This document shows positions 26,877 to 36,059 of a stretch of 64,000 nt of DNA, in pieces (positions within the stretch are counted from its first letter, which is position 1; each line of letters begins with the position of its first letter). The notes beneath the pieces were generated by a model. That model worked only from the letters and a program-made list of their open reading frames with translations, was not told the origin of the DNA and searched no databases. The translations under genes were made by a program, and so were the position numbers. The DNA is taken from the NCBI RefSeq assembly GCF_018327685.1, contig NZ_BNEL01000001.1, positions 682,001 through 746,000 of the forward strand, in the 5' to 3' direction. Source of the DNA: Streptomyces sp. TS71-3. GTDB lineage: Bacteria > Actinomycetota > Actinomycetes > Streptomycetales > Streptomycetaceae.

Positions 26877-27479
26877 TCAGGTGCGCCCGCCATCGCTGGG
26901 TCGGGGCGTCGGCGAGGGCGTGTCCCGGTCGCCGTGAGGTGCGTCCCCCTCGGCCGCCGGCGGAGTCCCGCCGACCTGGCCGGCCGCCCACTCGGCCCAC
27001 TCCTTCTCCATCGCGGCGAGCCGCAGCCCGTACTCCAGGGCGATGCGGCCGTTGGTGGACAGCGCGCCGACCTCCCGGTCCAGCTCGTCCCTGATCCCGG
27101 CGAGGCGCTCGTGCTCGGACGCGGCGAGGGCCGCGCGGTTGCCGAAGAGGGACCGGGCCTGCTCGGCGGTGGCGACGTTCAGGAAGAACACCTTCAGCAG
27201 CAGCCGGCTGCGGCGGGGCTGGGGCCGTTCGGGCTCGCTCATCCACTCCCGCAGCTCGGCGAGGCCCTGGTCGGTGAGCGTGTACTCCTTGCGGCGGCGC
27301 GGCCCCTCCGCGGAGACGTCGACCAGCCCGGCCGCCGCCATCCGGCCCAGCTCGCCGTACATCTGGCTCTGGGTGGCCGGCCAGACGTTCGCGAGCGAGT
27401 CGTCGAACAGCTTCATCAGGTCGTACCCGCTCGCGGGCCGGTCGACGAGGAGTCCGAGCAGGGCGTGGCGAAGGCTCAT
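26877..27479 (-). CDS. PadR-family transcriptional regulator
   Basis: The protein has 200 residues. The N-terminal winged helix is typical: MSLRHALLGLLVDRPASGYD at 1-20, then SQMYGELGRMAAAGLVD and EYTLTDQGLAELREWM. The C-terminal part, with RSLFGNRAALAASEHERL, is the helical dimerisation domain of the longer PadR class. The start at 27479 fits the family N terminus; a weak CTGGA precedes it and longer frames are unlikely. It is divergent from a membrane protein gene, and a consensus PadR operator lies 27 bp from its start codon. It therefore probably represses both itself and the divergent gene in response to an unknown ligand. Confidence 0.88.
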   Translation of the reverse strand: MSLRHALLGLLVDRPASGYDLMKLFDDSLANVWPATQSQMYGELGRMAAAGLVDVSAEGPRRRKEYTLTDQGLAELREWMSEPERPQPRRSRLLLKVFFLNVATAEQARSLFGNRAALAASEHERLAGIRDELDREVGALSTNGRIALEYGLRLAAMEKEWAEWAAGQVGGTPPAAEGDAPHGDRDTPSPTPRPSDGGRT

Positions 27480-27505
27480 GGCATCCAGCGTATCTCTCCA
27501 CTGAC

Positions 27506-27540
27506 ATGTCCAAGTAGACATCGCCGCAGTGACATGTCAC
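27506..27540. promoter_or_regulatory. PadR operator region
   Basis: ATGT (27506-27509), eight bases, then ACAT (27518-27521) is the consensus PadR site ATGT-N8-ACAT. A second perfect palindrome, GTGACATGTCAC at 27529-27540, follows 7 bp later and shares the ACATGTC core. Both lie between the divergent PadR and membrane protein genes, close to the PadR start. Confidence 0.75.
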
Positions 27541-27665
27541 AGTAGGAATATCTGGACACCGGCCCACGGCGTCATCGGCGTCGGTGTCGGCGTCATCACT
27601 CCTTGTCATCACTCTCTCTCCACTCCTCTGATCACTCCACGCCAGCACTTCTTGGGGGCTCTCAT

Positions 27666-28229
27666 ATGAACTACCTGCGCGGTTTCGTCCCGTGGATCGC
27701 CTTCGCCGCCGTGTCGGCTGCCGGCTGGCAGTGGGGCGCGCTGGCGGGACTGGTCCTGGGCCTCGTGGTGTTCCTGGCCACCCGCCGGGCGGGGGTCCCG
27801 GCGGACGCGCTGATCCTGGAGATCAGCACGGTCAGCTACTTCGTCCTGCTGACCGCCTTCGCCTTCGCCGTCCCCGACTCCCCGGTGGCCGGCTACTGCG
27901 GCGCGCTCTCCTTCTCCTGGCTGGCGCTCACGGCCTGGGGCACGCTCGGCGCCCGGCGGCCCTTCACCCTGGGCATCGCCCGCCGGTCCACGCCGCGGGA
28001 GTTCTGGGAGACCCCGCAGTTCCTCCGCATCAACAACGTGATCACCCTGGTGTGGGCCACGGCCTTCGTGCTGACCGCCGCGGCGGTGGCCGCCTGCGAC
28101 GCACTCCACGCCGGCACCGGTGCCCAGATCGCCTGCCAGGTCGTCGGTTTCGCGGTGCCCGCCGTCTTCACCGCCCGCTATCCGAAGATCGTCCAGGCCC
28201 GGTACGCGGCGCTCGGCGGCGCGGCCTGA
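27666..28229 (+). CDS. Six-helix integral membrane protein, PadR-linked
   Basis: The protein has 187 residues and is nearly all membrane sequence, with about six predicted helices (starting [20 protein letters not shown] and ending [19 protein letters not shown]). There is no recognisable catalytic or transport motif. I chose ATG 27666, which follows TTGGGGGCTCTC; the frame extends a little upstream but without a better site. Divergent pairing with a PadR regulator suggests inducible expression, perhaps in stress or drug response, but function is unknown. Confidence 0.75.
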   Translation: MNYLRGFVPWIAFAAVSAAGWQWGALAGLVLGLVVFLATRRAGVPADALILEISTVSYFVLLTAFAFAVPDSPVAGYCGALSFSWLALTAWGTLGARRPFTLGIARRSTPREFWETPQFLRINNVITLVWATAFVLTAAAVAACDALHAGTGAQIACQVVGFAVPAVFTARYPKIVQARYAALGGAA

Positions 28230-28375
28230 GCCGCCCCCGGACCCCGGCCGGGGCTCGCGCCCGAAGGCGGCCGACCGTCCCCGTTAGAATCGAGGGACAG
28301 ACCTCGCGCAGCGTCCGGTTCCGGCTCGGCCGGGACCGGCCTGCGCCCGTTGCTCCACGCCGGAAGGCCGCGCCC

Positions 28376-29959
28376 GTGCCCACAGCGTCCCCCGCCGCCG
28401 CACCCGACACCGTCCTGGTCGTCGACTTCGGCGCGCAGTACGCCCAGCTCATCGCCCGCCGCGTACGCGAGGCGCGGGTGTACAGCGAGATCGTGCCCTG
28501 CACCACGCCGGTCGCCGAGATGCTGGCCAGGAAGCCGGCGGCGATCATCCTCTCCGGCGGCCCCTCGTCGGTCTACGCGGAGGGCGCCCCGGGCATCGAC
28601 CCGGCGCTGTTCGCGGCCGGGGTCCCCGTCTTCGGCATGTGCTACGGCTTCCAGCTGATGGCCACGGCCCTCGGCGGCACGGTCGACAACACCGGCGCCC
28701 GCGAGTACGGCCGCACCCCGCTCGCCGTCTCCAAGCCCGGCTCCACCCTGTTCGAGGGCACCCCGGCCGAGCAGAGCGTCTGGATGTCGCACGGCGACGC
28801 GTGCAGCGCCGCCCCCGCCGGCTTCGCGGTCACCGCGTCCACCGACGTCGTCCCCGTCGCCGCCTTCGAGGACGACGAGCGCAGGCTCTACGGCGTCCAG
28901 CACCACCCCGAGGTGATGCACTCCACCTACGGGCAGCAGGTCCTGGAGCACTTCCTGTACCGCGGCGCCGGCATCGACCCGTCCTGGACCACCGGCAGCG
29001 TCATCGACGAGCAGGTCACCGAGATCCGCGCCCGGGTCGGCAGCAGCCGCGCCATCTGCGGCCTGTCCGGCGGGGTGGACTCCGCGGTCGCCGCAGCCCT
29101 GGTCCACAAGGCCATCGGCACCCAGCTCACCTGCGTCTACGTCGACCACGGCCTGATGCGCAAGGGCGAGACCGAGCAGGTCGAGAAGGACTTCGTGGCG
29201 GCCACCGGCGTCCAGCTCAAGGTCGTCGACGCCCAGGAGCGCTTCCTCGACGCCCTCGCCGGCGTCTCCGACCCCGAGCAGAAGCGGAAGATCATCGGCC
29301 GGGAGTTCATCCGCGTCTTCGAGCAGGCCCAGGCGGAGATCGTCGCCGAGGCGCCCGGGGACCATCCGGTCCGGTTCCTGGTGCAGGGCACCCTCTACCC
29401 GGACGTCGTCGAGTCCGGCGGCGGCACCGGCACGGCCAACATCAAGTCCCACCACAACGTCGGCGGGCTCCCCGAGGACCTGGAGTTCGAGCTCGTCGAG
29501 CCGCTGCGCAAGCTCTTCAAGGACGAGGTACGGATGGTCGGCGCCGAGCTGGGGCTGCCCGACGAGATCGTGCACCGCCAGCCGTTCCCCGGCCCCGGGC
29601 TCGGCATCCGGATCGTCGGCGAGGTCACCAGGGAGCGGCTCGACCTGCTCCGCGAGGCAGACGCCATCGCCCGCGAGGAGCTGACCGCCGCCGGGCTCGA
29701 CCGCGACATCTGGCAGTGCCCGGTCGTCCTGCTGGCCGACGTCCGCAGCGTCGGCGTCCAGGGCGACGGGCGGACCTACGGCCACCCCATCGTGCTGCGC
29801 CCCGTCTCCTCCGAGGACGCCATGACGGCCGACTGGTCCCGCCTGCCGTACGACACCCTGGCGCGGATCTCCACCCGCATCACCAACGAGGTCGCGGAGG
29901 TCAACCGCGTCACCCTCGACATCACCAGCAAGCCGCCGGGCACCATCGAGTGGGAGTAA
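28376..29959 (+). CDS. guaA: GMP synthase (glutamine-hydrolysing)
   Basis: The protein has 527 residues, standard for GuaA. The N-terminal class I glutamine amidotransferase has the nucleophile Cys89 in GMCYGFQLM and the His/Glu pair in QHHPEVMHS. The ATP pyrophosphatase domain has the P-loop SGGVDSAV, and the C-terminal dimerisation domain contains [18 protein letters not shown] and the final [12 protein letters not shown]. It converts XMP to GMP with glutamine and ATP in the cytoplasm. The GTG at 28376 has GGAAGG 8 nt upstream. TAGAAT at 28285-28290 is a perfect-looking -10, but no -35 matches at 17-18 nt. It completes the guanine branch begun by guaB/guaB3 near the left edge. Confidence 0.96.
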   Translation: MPTASPAAAPDTVLVVDFGAQYAQLIARRVREARVYSEIVPCTTPVAEMLARKPAAIILSGGPSSVYAEGAPGIDPALFAAGVPVFGMCYGFQLMATALGGTVDNTGAREYGRTPLAVSKPGSTLFEGTPAEQSVWMSHGDACSAAPAGFAVTASTDVVPVAAFEDDERRLYGVQHHPEVMHSTYGQQVLEHFLYRGAGIDPSWTTGSVIDEQVTEIRARVGSSRAICGLSGGVDSAVAAALVHKAIGTQLTCVYVDHGLMRKGETEQVEKDFVAATGVQLKVVDAQERFLDALAGVSDPEQKRKIIGREFIRVFEQAQAEIVAEAPGDHPVRFLVQGTLYPDVVESGGGTGTANIKSHHNVGGLPEDLEFELVEPLRKLFKDEVRMVGAELGLPDEIVHRQPFPGPGLGIRIVGEVTRERLDLLREADAIAREELTAAGLDRDIWQCPVVLLADVRSVGVQGDGRTYGHPIVLRPVSSEDAMTADWSRLPYDTLARISTRITNEVAEVNRVTLDITSKPPGTIEWE

Positions 29960-30397
29960 GGGCTGCCCCTGGTGCCGGCCGGTGAGGTCTGTGCGGGTAC
30001 GTCGTGGTTCTTTGCGCTCCCCCACTGCCTCAAGGACGTGGGAGGTACCCCCACCCCGCGCCCCTTTCCAGGGTTGCGCCGCGGTCTTGGTGCGGGTGGG
30101 CCGTGGTTTTCGCGCAGTTCCCCGCGACCCTGTTCCGGTGGCTTTACCCCTTTCGTGAGGGGTCGGTCAACACGGGTGGGAGGTGTCACCCACCGCCCAA
30201 CCGTGCCGGACGGACCTGTCCGCCGATCCGCCCCGCCGGTACGGCACAATCCCTGGGGTCCGGGGATGTCCACGGGCGCCCGCACGGCCGGGTGCCCCGA
30301 GACGGCCGAGGCCCGCACGGCGGGTCGGCGGCGCGGCACCCGGACGGACCCTGAGCGGGATCGACGGCGTCTGAGGCGCGGAAGGCGGAAGTGACGC
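29960..30397. repeat. Intergenic region with family B and family A repeats
   Basis: Family B lies at about 30019-30057 (CTCCCCCACTGCCTCAAGGA then GTGGGAGGTACCCCCA). A diverged family A copy in minus orientation is at 30110-30130, with one base changed in the CGCGCCC part. Nothing else is supported; the remainder before 30398 holds no gene. Confidence 0.7.
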
Positions 30398-31666
30398 GTG
30401 GCGGTGCAGGAGGCGGAGCAGAGCACGCACGAGGGTGGCTGCACATGCGGCGACTGCCCGCACGGGGCGCGGGAGGGTCACCGGCGAGCGGTGGCCGCGT
30501 TCCTCACCAAACGCGAGGAGTTCGCACAGGGCAAGGGCCTGCCCTCCGCCGTGGTGCACTCGGCCGGCGCCTCCCGCCAGTGGGTGTCCGACGAGCTGAC
30601 GCAGTCCGCGACCGTGGTCGCCGAGCGCAGCAGGGCCGAGGGCGACGCCTGGACGGCGGCGCTGTGGCCCCGCACGCTCTGGGCGGTGTGGGCCGGCGTG
30701 GTCGTGCTGCTCCTGGTGCAGGCGCTGACCGCGATCGGCAGCGGCTGGACCACCGCGCGGACGGCGGGCCTGCTCGCCGCGGTCGTCGTGGGCGGCGGCC
30801 TGACCGCCGCCGGCTGGCTGCACCGGGCGCGCGGCGGCGTCCTCGCGCCCATGATCGGTGAGGACAACCGCCTCTCCACCTCGCGTGCCGTCGCCGCCTC
30901 CTGGGTGCTCCTCGCCGTGTACGCGGTGCTGGTGCTCGCCGGAGAGCTGGGCGGGGCCTCCGGTCACCGGGAGCGCGACGCCCTGATCGACGGTCTCGAC
31001 CTCGCCGCGGGCGCCGGCATCGTCACCGTGGTGGCCGTGGTGTGCGGGGTGGCCGTCCTGGTGCGGCGCGTGGTGGCGATCCGCGTCCGCGCCCAGCGGC
31101 TCCAGAAGGTGCGCGCCGACCGGCCGCATGCCGCCGACCTGCTCACCGACGACGCCGGGCGCGCCGACTTCGCCGACACCCAGTACGTCGTGATCACCGC
31201 CGTGGCCCTGGTCTTCACCGCGGTCCGGCTGGCCCGCCGCCCCGAGCAACTGCCCGACGTGCCCTGGGGCCTGGCCCTGCTCGTGCTGGTCTCCGCGGCC
31301 ACCTACCTCGCGGGCAAGTACGCCGAGGGCGGCCGGGCGGTGATCCTCTCCGTGGTCCGCGCCAGGGAGGCCGGCGACCTGGACGGCCCCATCCGCACCG
31401 GCGACGACATCGAGGTCCGCGGCACCGGCTTCGTCCCGCCGGGTGCGGGGGGTGCGGACCGGCTGGCCCGCACCGTCGTCCGCATCGGCAACGTCCACGT
31501 GCACGTCCCGCTGGTCCCGGTGGCCGGCGGTTTCAGCAACCCCTCGGACACCGTGCTGACGGTGCCCGTACCGGTCGACGTCGAGCCGGGCCGGGTCGAC
31601 GTGCAGGTGGTCACGGCGGCGGGCACGGAGACGAACACGTGCACGATCGACGTCACCTCGGACTGA
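30398..31666 (+). CDS. Multi-pass membrane protein with N-terminal Cys motif and C-terminal beta domain
   Basis: The protein has 422 residues. Near the N terminus CTCGDCPHG gives three clustered cysteines that could bind metal. From about 85 to 320 there are six hydrophobic helices, starting around LWAVWAGVVVLLLVQAL and ending with WGLALLVLVSAATYLAGKYA. Residues 340-422 are hydrophilic with alternating pattern (GDDIEVRGTGFVPPG, then VRIGNVHVHVPLVPV), resembling an immunoglobulin-like IPT/TIG fold. GTG 30398 has GGAAG 6 nt upstream. The gene is isolated between repeat-rich gaps, and I do not recognise a characterised homologue. Confidence 0.75.
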   Translation: MAVQEAEQSTHEGGCTCGDCPHGAREGHRRAVAAFLTKREEFAQGKGLPSAVVHSAGASRQWVSDELTQSATVVAERSRAEGDAWTAALWPRTLWAVWAGVVVLLLVQALTAIGSGWTTARTAGLLAAVVVGGGLTAAGWLHRARGGVLAPMIGEDNRLSTSRAVAASWVLLAVYAVLVLAGELGGASGHRERDALIDGLDLAAGAGIVTVVAVVCGVAVLVRRVVAIRVRAQRLQKVRADRPHAADLLTDDAGRADFADTQYVVITAVALVFTAVRLARRPEQLPDVPWGLALLVLVSAATYLAGKYAEGGRAVILSVVRAREAGDLDGPIRTGDDIEVRGTGFVPPGAGGADRLARTVVRIGNVHVHVPLVPVAGGFSNPSDTVLTVPVPVDVEPGRVDVQVVTAAGTETNTCTIDVTSD

Positions 31667-31988
31667 TCGGGGCGTAGCCCCGGCTTGTAGGGGCGCGGGG
31701 AACTGCGCGAGCACCAGCTACCGCCGCAGGTCCGGCGACGACACCAGCAGTCCGTTGGGGGCGGCGGCGAGCTGCCGGTGGCGAGCTGCCGGTGGCGAAC
31801 TGCCGGTTTCGTCGTGGCTGGGCGCGCAGTTCCCCGCGCCCTTATGGTGCACTTTGCGTCCCTTGCGGTGGGGGTGCATGAACTCCGCCTCTGCCCGGTG
31901 AGCGATACGCCCTGCCCGTCCGTATCCCCTTGTGGAAAGCTGGACGGACCTGACGGCGAATCGCCGGTGCGAGAGGTGGCTGAGACCC
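31667..31988. repeat. Intergenic region with two facing family A repeats
   Basis: A plus-orientation copy at 31690-31710 and a minus-orientation copy at about 31821-31841 face away from each other across 110 bp. Between them GAGCTGCCGGTGGC is repeated near 31770. No gene is supported; the first copy lies 24 bp after the upstream stop and may act as terminator. Confidence 0.7.
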
Positions 31989-32606
31989 ATGGCTCAGGAG
32001 TGGAGTTCGGAGGCGGGGACGGGGTACCGCGAGCAGGGCCAGGGGAACCTCGCCGGTGGCAGAAGCCAGGCCGCCGACGCCGGGGGCGCCGCCCTCGATG
32101 CCGGCGCGGCACGACGCTCCCCGTACCTGTTCGCTCTCCTCCCGCTGCGCGTCTTCCTCGGTATCACCTTCGTCTACGCGGGGCTGGACAAGCTCACGGA
32201 CAGCTCCTTCCTGGCCGCGTCCGGCGGGGGGTCGATCGGCGACTTGATGCGGTCGGTGCGGGATTCCGCCGCGATCCCGGGCCTCGTCGACCTGGCCCTC
32301 AAGAGCCCCGTCGGCTTCGGCTACGCCATCGCCTTCGGTGAGCTGGCGGTGGGCCTGGGGATGCTGTTCGGCCTGCTGTCCCGGCTCGCCGCGGTGGGCG
32401 GCGCGCTGATCTCGCTGAGCCTGTGGCTGACGGTGAGCTGGCAGACCACGCCGTACTACTACGGCAACGACCTCGCGTACCTGATGGCATGGCTGCCGCT
32501 GGTGATCGCCGGGGCACCCGTGTTCTCGCTCGACGCGCTGATACGCCGGGCCAGGCAGCGCCGGGGGGACGGCGCGGCCCAGCAGATGGGCTCGTTCGTG
32601 GGCTAG
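31989..32606 (+). CDS. DoxX-family membrane protein
   Basis: The protein has 205 residues. After about 45 hydrophilic residues, LLPLRVFLGITFVYAGLDKL at about 53-72 is the characteristic first helix of DoxX/DoxD-like proteins. Three more helices follow (FGELAVGLGMLFGLLSRLAA, ALISLSLWLTVSW, LAYLMAWLPLVIAGAP). DoxX proteins are four-helix membrane proteins linked in some bacteria to thiol or redox stress, but no reaction can be assigned here. The start at 31989 is chosen because the reading frame further upstream is low-quality; the Shine-Dalgarno match (AGAGG about 13 nt away) is poor. It is convergent with the small membrane gene after it. Confidence 0.8.
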   Translation: MAQEWSSEAGTGYREQGQGNLAGGRSQAADAGGAALDAGAARRSPYLFALLPLRVFLGITFVYAGLDKLTDSSFLAASGGGSIGDLMRSVRDSAAIPGLVDLALKSPVGFGYAIAFGELAVGLGMLFGLLSRLAAVGGALISLSLWLTVSWQTTPYYYGNDLAYLMAWLPLVIAGAPVFSLDALIRRARQRRGDGAAQQMGSFVG

Positions 32607-32622
32607 CCCGCTCCGGAGCGGC

Positions 32623-32859
32623 CTACAGCGCCGGTGGGCCCGGCGGCCGGGAGGCGGTGTCCCTTCTCAGGGTGCGCCGTATCGCGTACGAGATGGTGCC
32701 GGCGACGGCCGCGAGGCAGAGGCCGCCGACGACGATCGGCGCCATCGCGAACCACGGGACGTCCCACAGGCCCCGCGCGTCGCCCCCGAAGGCGACCGCC
32801 GCGCCGGTCAGGGCCACGCCCACCACCAGCTTCCCGGGCTGGAACTCATGCAGCGGCAC
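32623..32859 (-). CDS. Small two-helix membrane protein coupled to the PspC gene
   Basis: The protein has 78 residues with two hydrophobic helices (KLVVGVALTGAAVAF and PIVVGGLCLAAVAGTISYA) and a basic, proline-ended tail. The GTG start at 32859 overlaps the 3' end of the upstream PspC-domain gene by 14 bp. It is preceded by GGAGGTGA, so translational coupling is likely. Both products probably serve the same envelope function. No family recognised. Confidence 0.75.
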   Translation of the reverse strand: MPLHEFQPGKLVVGVALTGAAVAFGGDARGLWDVPWFAMAPIVVGGLCLAAVAGTISYAIRRTLRRDTASRPPGPPAL

Positions 32860-34249
32860 GGCTCACCTCCGCCTGCCCGACGCCGACGTGGAGACGCACT
32901 TCCAGGGTGCCGCCGGTGGCCCGGCCGTCCTGTGCGGGCAGCGTCATCCGCTCCTCCTTGCCGGGGGCCACGTCCACGTCGTGCGGTCCCTCGTTCGGCA
33001 ACTGGATGTCCCCGAGGCCGACCTGGACGCGGATCCGGACATCCGTGTCCCGTGGCAGGACGACCTTGAGGTGGCCGGCGCTCACCTGCGCGCGGGTGCT
33101 GACGGTGGTGCCCTTGGCGACGGTTATCCGGCTCAGGTCGAGCGTGCCGTCCCCGGAGCCCAGCTCGTAGCGGGGGACGATCTGGGCGGCGGTCGCCGGC
33201 GCCCACGTGGTGCGCATCCAGGTGGTCGTGATGTCCTTCGGCAGCGCGGAGGAGCCGGCGAGCAGCACGGCCGTGAGCACCGCGAGCACGATCGAGCCGG
33301 CGCCCGTCCTGCCCAGCACGGCACTGATGCCGATGCCCACGCCGAACACCGCGAGCGCGCAGGCCAGACCGGTCTGAAGGCTGGTGCCTAGCGCGGCGGA
33401 CTGCCAGGTCAGGTTGGTGCCCAGGCACCCGGCGGCCAGCGCGAGCAGGAACACCCAGCCGCCTATCCAGCGCCTGGCGCCCACCTGCGGCGCCCGTGGC
33501 GGGCGGCCCCCGGCGTCCCAGCGTGAGGTGACGGCGATCCTGCGCGCGCTGGCGTCGCGTATGTCGACCGGGCCCCAGAGATAGCCGGTGCCGCCGTCGT
33601 GAGTGCCGTCCTTGACGATCGGGCCGCGCCACCAGGCGGGGAACGAGGAGGGCGCGGGGGGTGCCGTGGGCTCCGGAGGCGCGTCCGCGGCGGCCTGCGC
33701 GGCCAGCGGGTCGGGGTCGAGGGTGCCGCGCTGCCGCGACCAGTACCCCGCGCCGACCAGCAGCAGGGCGAGCACGGCACCGAACGTGAGCACCTCGCCC
33801 CTGCCGAGCACCGACAGGAAGAGGCCGCAGCCGACCAGGGCGCAGAGCACCGCCGTCAGCGCAGGGCCGTCCACCCGGCCGGAGAGCAGCCTGCGCGCCT
33901 CGTTCTCCTCCTCGCCCTCGAAGGGGACGAAGAGCCAGGCGAAACCGTAGAAGATCAGGCCGATGCCGCCGGCCACCGACAGCACGGCGAAGCCGATCCG
34001 GAAGATCACCGGGTCCAGGTCGCAGTGGCGGCCCAGGCCTGCGCAGACGCCGCCGATCAGCTTCTGCCCGCGGTCCCGGCGCAGGGCGTCGGAGAGGGCT
34101 CCGGACGGCGGGGTGCCGCCCTGGGCCGCGTCACCGCCCGCCTCCTGGCTCCCGCCCGGCGCCGGCCCGTCCCGTCTCGGCTCGTCCGGGCCCGTGCCCG
34201 GTCCGGGTCCGGGGGCCGCGTCCGGTGCGGCGTGCTGCTGATCCTTCAT
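32846..34249 (-). CDS. PspC-domain membrane protein
   Basis: The protein has 467 residues. After about 55 Pro/Gly-rich residues, a PspC domain (LRRDRGQKLIGGVCAGLGRH, then DPVIFRIGFAVLSVAGGIGL) spans about 56-120. Further helices follow: two near 125-165, two near 265-310 and one near 330. The C-terminal 120 residues are an extracytoplasmic beta-rich region with repeated valine/arginine strands (HLKVVLPRDTDVRIRVQVGL), like cell-wall-active antibiotic response (DUF2154/LiaF-type) domains. It is divergent from a PspC-histidine kinase and its regulator, an arrangement seen in actinobacterial envelope-stress three-component systems, where such a protein inhibits the kinase. Start is ATG 34249 at MKDQQH. 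Function here is inferred. Confidence 0.8.
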   Translation of the reverse strand: MKDQQHAAPDAAPGPGPGTGPDEPRRDGPAPGGSQEAGGDAAQGGTPPSGALSDALRRDRGQKLIGGVCAGLGRHCDLDPVIFRIGFAVLSVAGGIGLIFYGFAWLFVPFEGEEENEARRLLSGRVDGPALTAVLCALVGCGLFLSVLGRGEVLTFGAVLALLLVGAGYWSRQRGTLDPDPLAAQAAADAPPEPTAPPAPSSFPAWWRGPIVKDGTHDGGTGYLWGPVDIRDASARRIAVTSRWDAGGRPPRAPQVGARRWIGGWVFLLALAAGCLGTNLTWQSAALGTSLQTGLACALAVFGVGIGISAVLGRTGAGSIVLAVLTAVLLAGSSALPKDITTTWMRTTWAPATAAQIVPRYELGSGDGTLDLSRITVAKGTTVSTRAQVSAGHLKVVLPRDTDVRIRVQVGLGDIQLPNEGPHDVDVAPGKEERMTLPAQDGRATGGTLEVRLHVGVGQAEVSRAAA

Positions 34250-34766
34250 GGGTCCATGGTGACGGGCTCGGAGGGCGGATGGCAGTCGGGGCGACCCTGG
34301 CGCATCCCTGATATCTGCCCCGAGGCCGGGTCCGGGGTGCGGTTCCGTGGCCATCCGGCACGGGCTTTCCGGGCTGCGCCCCGGCCGGCTTCCGAGGGAC
34401 TTTGGGTGCCGCGTGACCAGCCACGATGCGCCTTGGGGGTACCTCCCACGCCCTTCAGGCAGTGGGGGAGGGCCATGGGCCGACCTCTTGCGGTTTCGTT
34501 TTCGGCTGACCGGCGGTGGGGGTTGTTCGCGCAGTTCCCCGCGCCCCTTATCGGGGCTGTCCTGGCCCATGGACCGCGGGGGAACTGCGCGGGAAGCCCG
34601 TGCGGGCCTTGCGTGGGGTGACGGGAGCAAGGGGCAGCACGCTCCTGATAAGGGGCGCGGGGAACTGCGCGAAAGACCCCCGCCGCCTCGGGCGGTGTGA
34701 TGTTCAGGGGGGTCTCGGGGTTCGACCCTGATGACCGGTGTCGGTGGGGCATGTGACCATCGAGCC
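34250..34766. repeat. Divergent promoter gap carrying family A and B repeats
   Basis: A reverse family B copy lies at about 34436-34472. Family A copies are at 34527-34547 (minus) and 34652-34672 (plus), with a partial GGGGGAACTGCGCG copy near 34579. The A pair flanks about 105 bp. These lie within the gap between the divergent PspC gene and PspC-kinase gene, so the promoters must share space with the repeats. No gene is supported. Confidence 0.7.
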
Positions 34767-36059
34767 ATGCCGGAAGCCGGAGCCGTCGCCGCCGAAGAGC
34801 CGCGGGCCCCGCGCAAGCTCTACCGCAGCAGCGACGGACGGCTGCTCGGGGGCGTAGCGCGAGGCCTGGCGGGACATCTCGGGCTGCCCGTGATCTGGGT
34901 GCGGATCATCTTCGTCGGGCTGTTCACCGCGGACGGCCTCGGCGCGCTGCTGTACGCCGCGTTCTGGTTCTTCGTCCCGCTCGGCCTCGGCGGCGTGGAC
35001 GCCTCGCGCCCCCCGGTCTCCGCCGAGCCCGGCCGCGACGGCCGCCGCAGACTCGTCGCCCGCAGGCCGGACGGCGGCCAGATCATCGCGCTGCTCGCCA
35101 TGGTCGTCGTCGCCATGGTCTTCGTGGTCAACGTCGACATGGGCGGCCCCGCCACGGTCTACCTGCTGCCGGTGCTGCTGGTCGGCGCCGGTGTCGCCCT
35201 GGTCTGGCGGCAGGCGGACAACGCCCGCAGGGCCCGCTGGGTGGAGGTCGGCCGCCGCCGCAAGACCCTCACGCTGGTCCGCTCCGCCGGGGGCGTCGTC
35301 CTGGTCGGCGCCGGTGTCACCAGCATCTTCGTCCTTCAGGGCTCCGTCGAGCACCTCGGCTCCGTGCTCCAGGCCTCGCTCGCCGTGATCGTCGGCATAG
35401 CGCTGCTCGCCGGCCCCTACCTCGTCCGCATGACGCAGGACCTCTCGGAGGAGCGCCTGATGCGCATCCGCGCGCAGGAGCGCGCCGAGGTCGCCGCCCA
35501 TGTGCACGACTCCGTGCTGCACACCCTCACGCTGATACAGCGGAACGCGGAGAGCGCCGGCGAGGTGCGCCGTCTCGCGCGCGCCCAGGAGCGCGACCTG
35601 CGCGCCTGGCTCTACAAGCCCGCGGGTGCGAGCGCCGCGTCCGAGGGCTCCGAGGCCGCGCCGGAATCCCTCGCTGAGGCGGTGCGGCGCAGCGCCGCCG
35701 AGGTGGAGGACAAGCACGGCGTGCCCATAGAGGTCGTCATCGTGGGGGACTGCCCGCTCGACGAGAAACTGTCCGCGCTGATGCAGGCCGCGAGGGAAGC
35801 CATGGTGAACGCCGCCAAGTACGGTGGCGACGGCGGTGCGGTGCAGGTCTTCGCGGAGGTGGAGGGGAAGTCCGTCTTCGTCTCGGTCCGTGACCGGGGA
35901 CCCGGCTTCGACCTGGACGCCGTGCCCACCGACCGGATGGGCGTACGAGAATCGATCATCGGCCGAATGCGGCGCCACGGCGGCACCGCCCGGCTCCGCG
36001 CGGTGCCCGACGGGGGCACGGAGGTCGAGCTGACGATGGAGAGGGCGGAGACGTCATGA
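34767..36059 (+). CDS. Sensor histidine kinase with N-terminal PspC domain
   Basis: The protein has 430 residues. A PspC domain is at about 18-80 (KLYRSSDGRLLGGVARGLAG with an adjoining helix ADGLGALLYAAFWFFVPLG). Further helices follow near 110-150 and 180-225. The dimerisation/phosphoacceptor region reads AAHVHDSVLHTLTLIQ, with His247 before Asp as in the NarL-partner HisKA_3 class. The ATPase domain includes EAMVNAAKYGGD and RDRGPGFDLDAVP. ATG 34767 lacks a strong Shine-Dalgarno sequence. Its TGA overlaps the ATG of the response regulator (ATGA at 36056), so the pair is an operon. Both it and the divergent membrane protein carry PspC domains, which suggests direct interaction in envelope-stress sensing. 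Confidence 0.9.
   Translation: MPEAGAVAAEEPRAPRKLYRSSDGRLLGGVARGLAGHLGLPVIWVRIIFVGLFTADGLGALLYAAFWFFVPLGLGGVDASRPPVSAEPGRDGRRRLVARRPDGGQIIALLAMVVVAMVFVVNVDMGGPATVYLLPVLLVGAGVALVWRQADNARRARWVEVGRRRKTLTLVRSAGGVVLVGAGVTSIFVLQGSVEHLGSVLQASLAVIVGIALLAGPYLVRMTQDLSEERLMRIRAQERAEVAAHVHDSVLHTLTLIQRNAESAGEVRRLARAQERDLRAWLYKPAGASAASEGSEAAPESLAEAVRRSAAEVEDKHGVPIEVVIVGDCPLDEKLSALMQAAREAMVNAAKYGGDGGAVQVFAEVEGKSVFVSVRDRGPGFDLDAVPTDRMGVRESIIGRMRRHGGTARLRAVPDGGTEVELTMERAETS

Noticed and set aside
28285..28290. TAGAAT as a guaA promoter -10
   Set aside because: The hexamer is good but no -35-like sequence exists 16-19 nt upstream, so it was mentioned under guaA and not called as a promoter.
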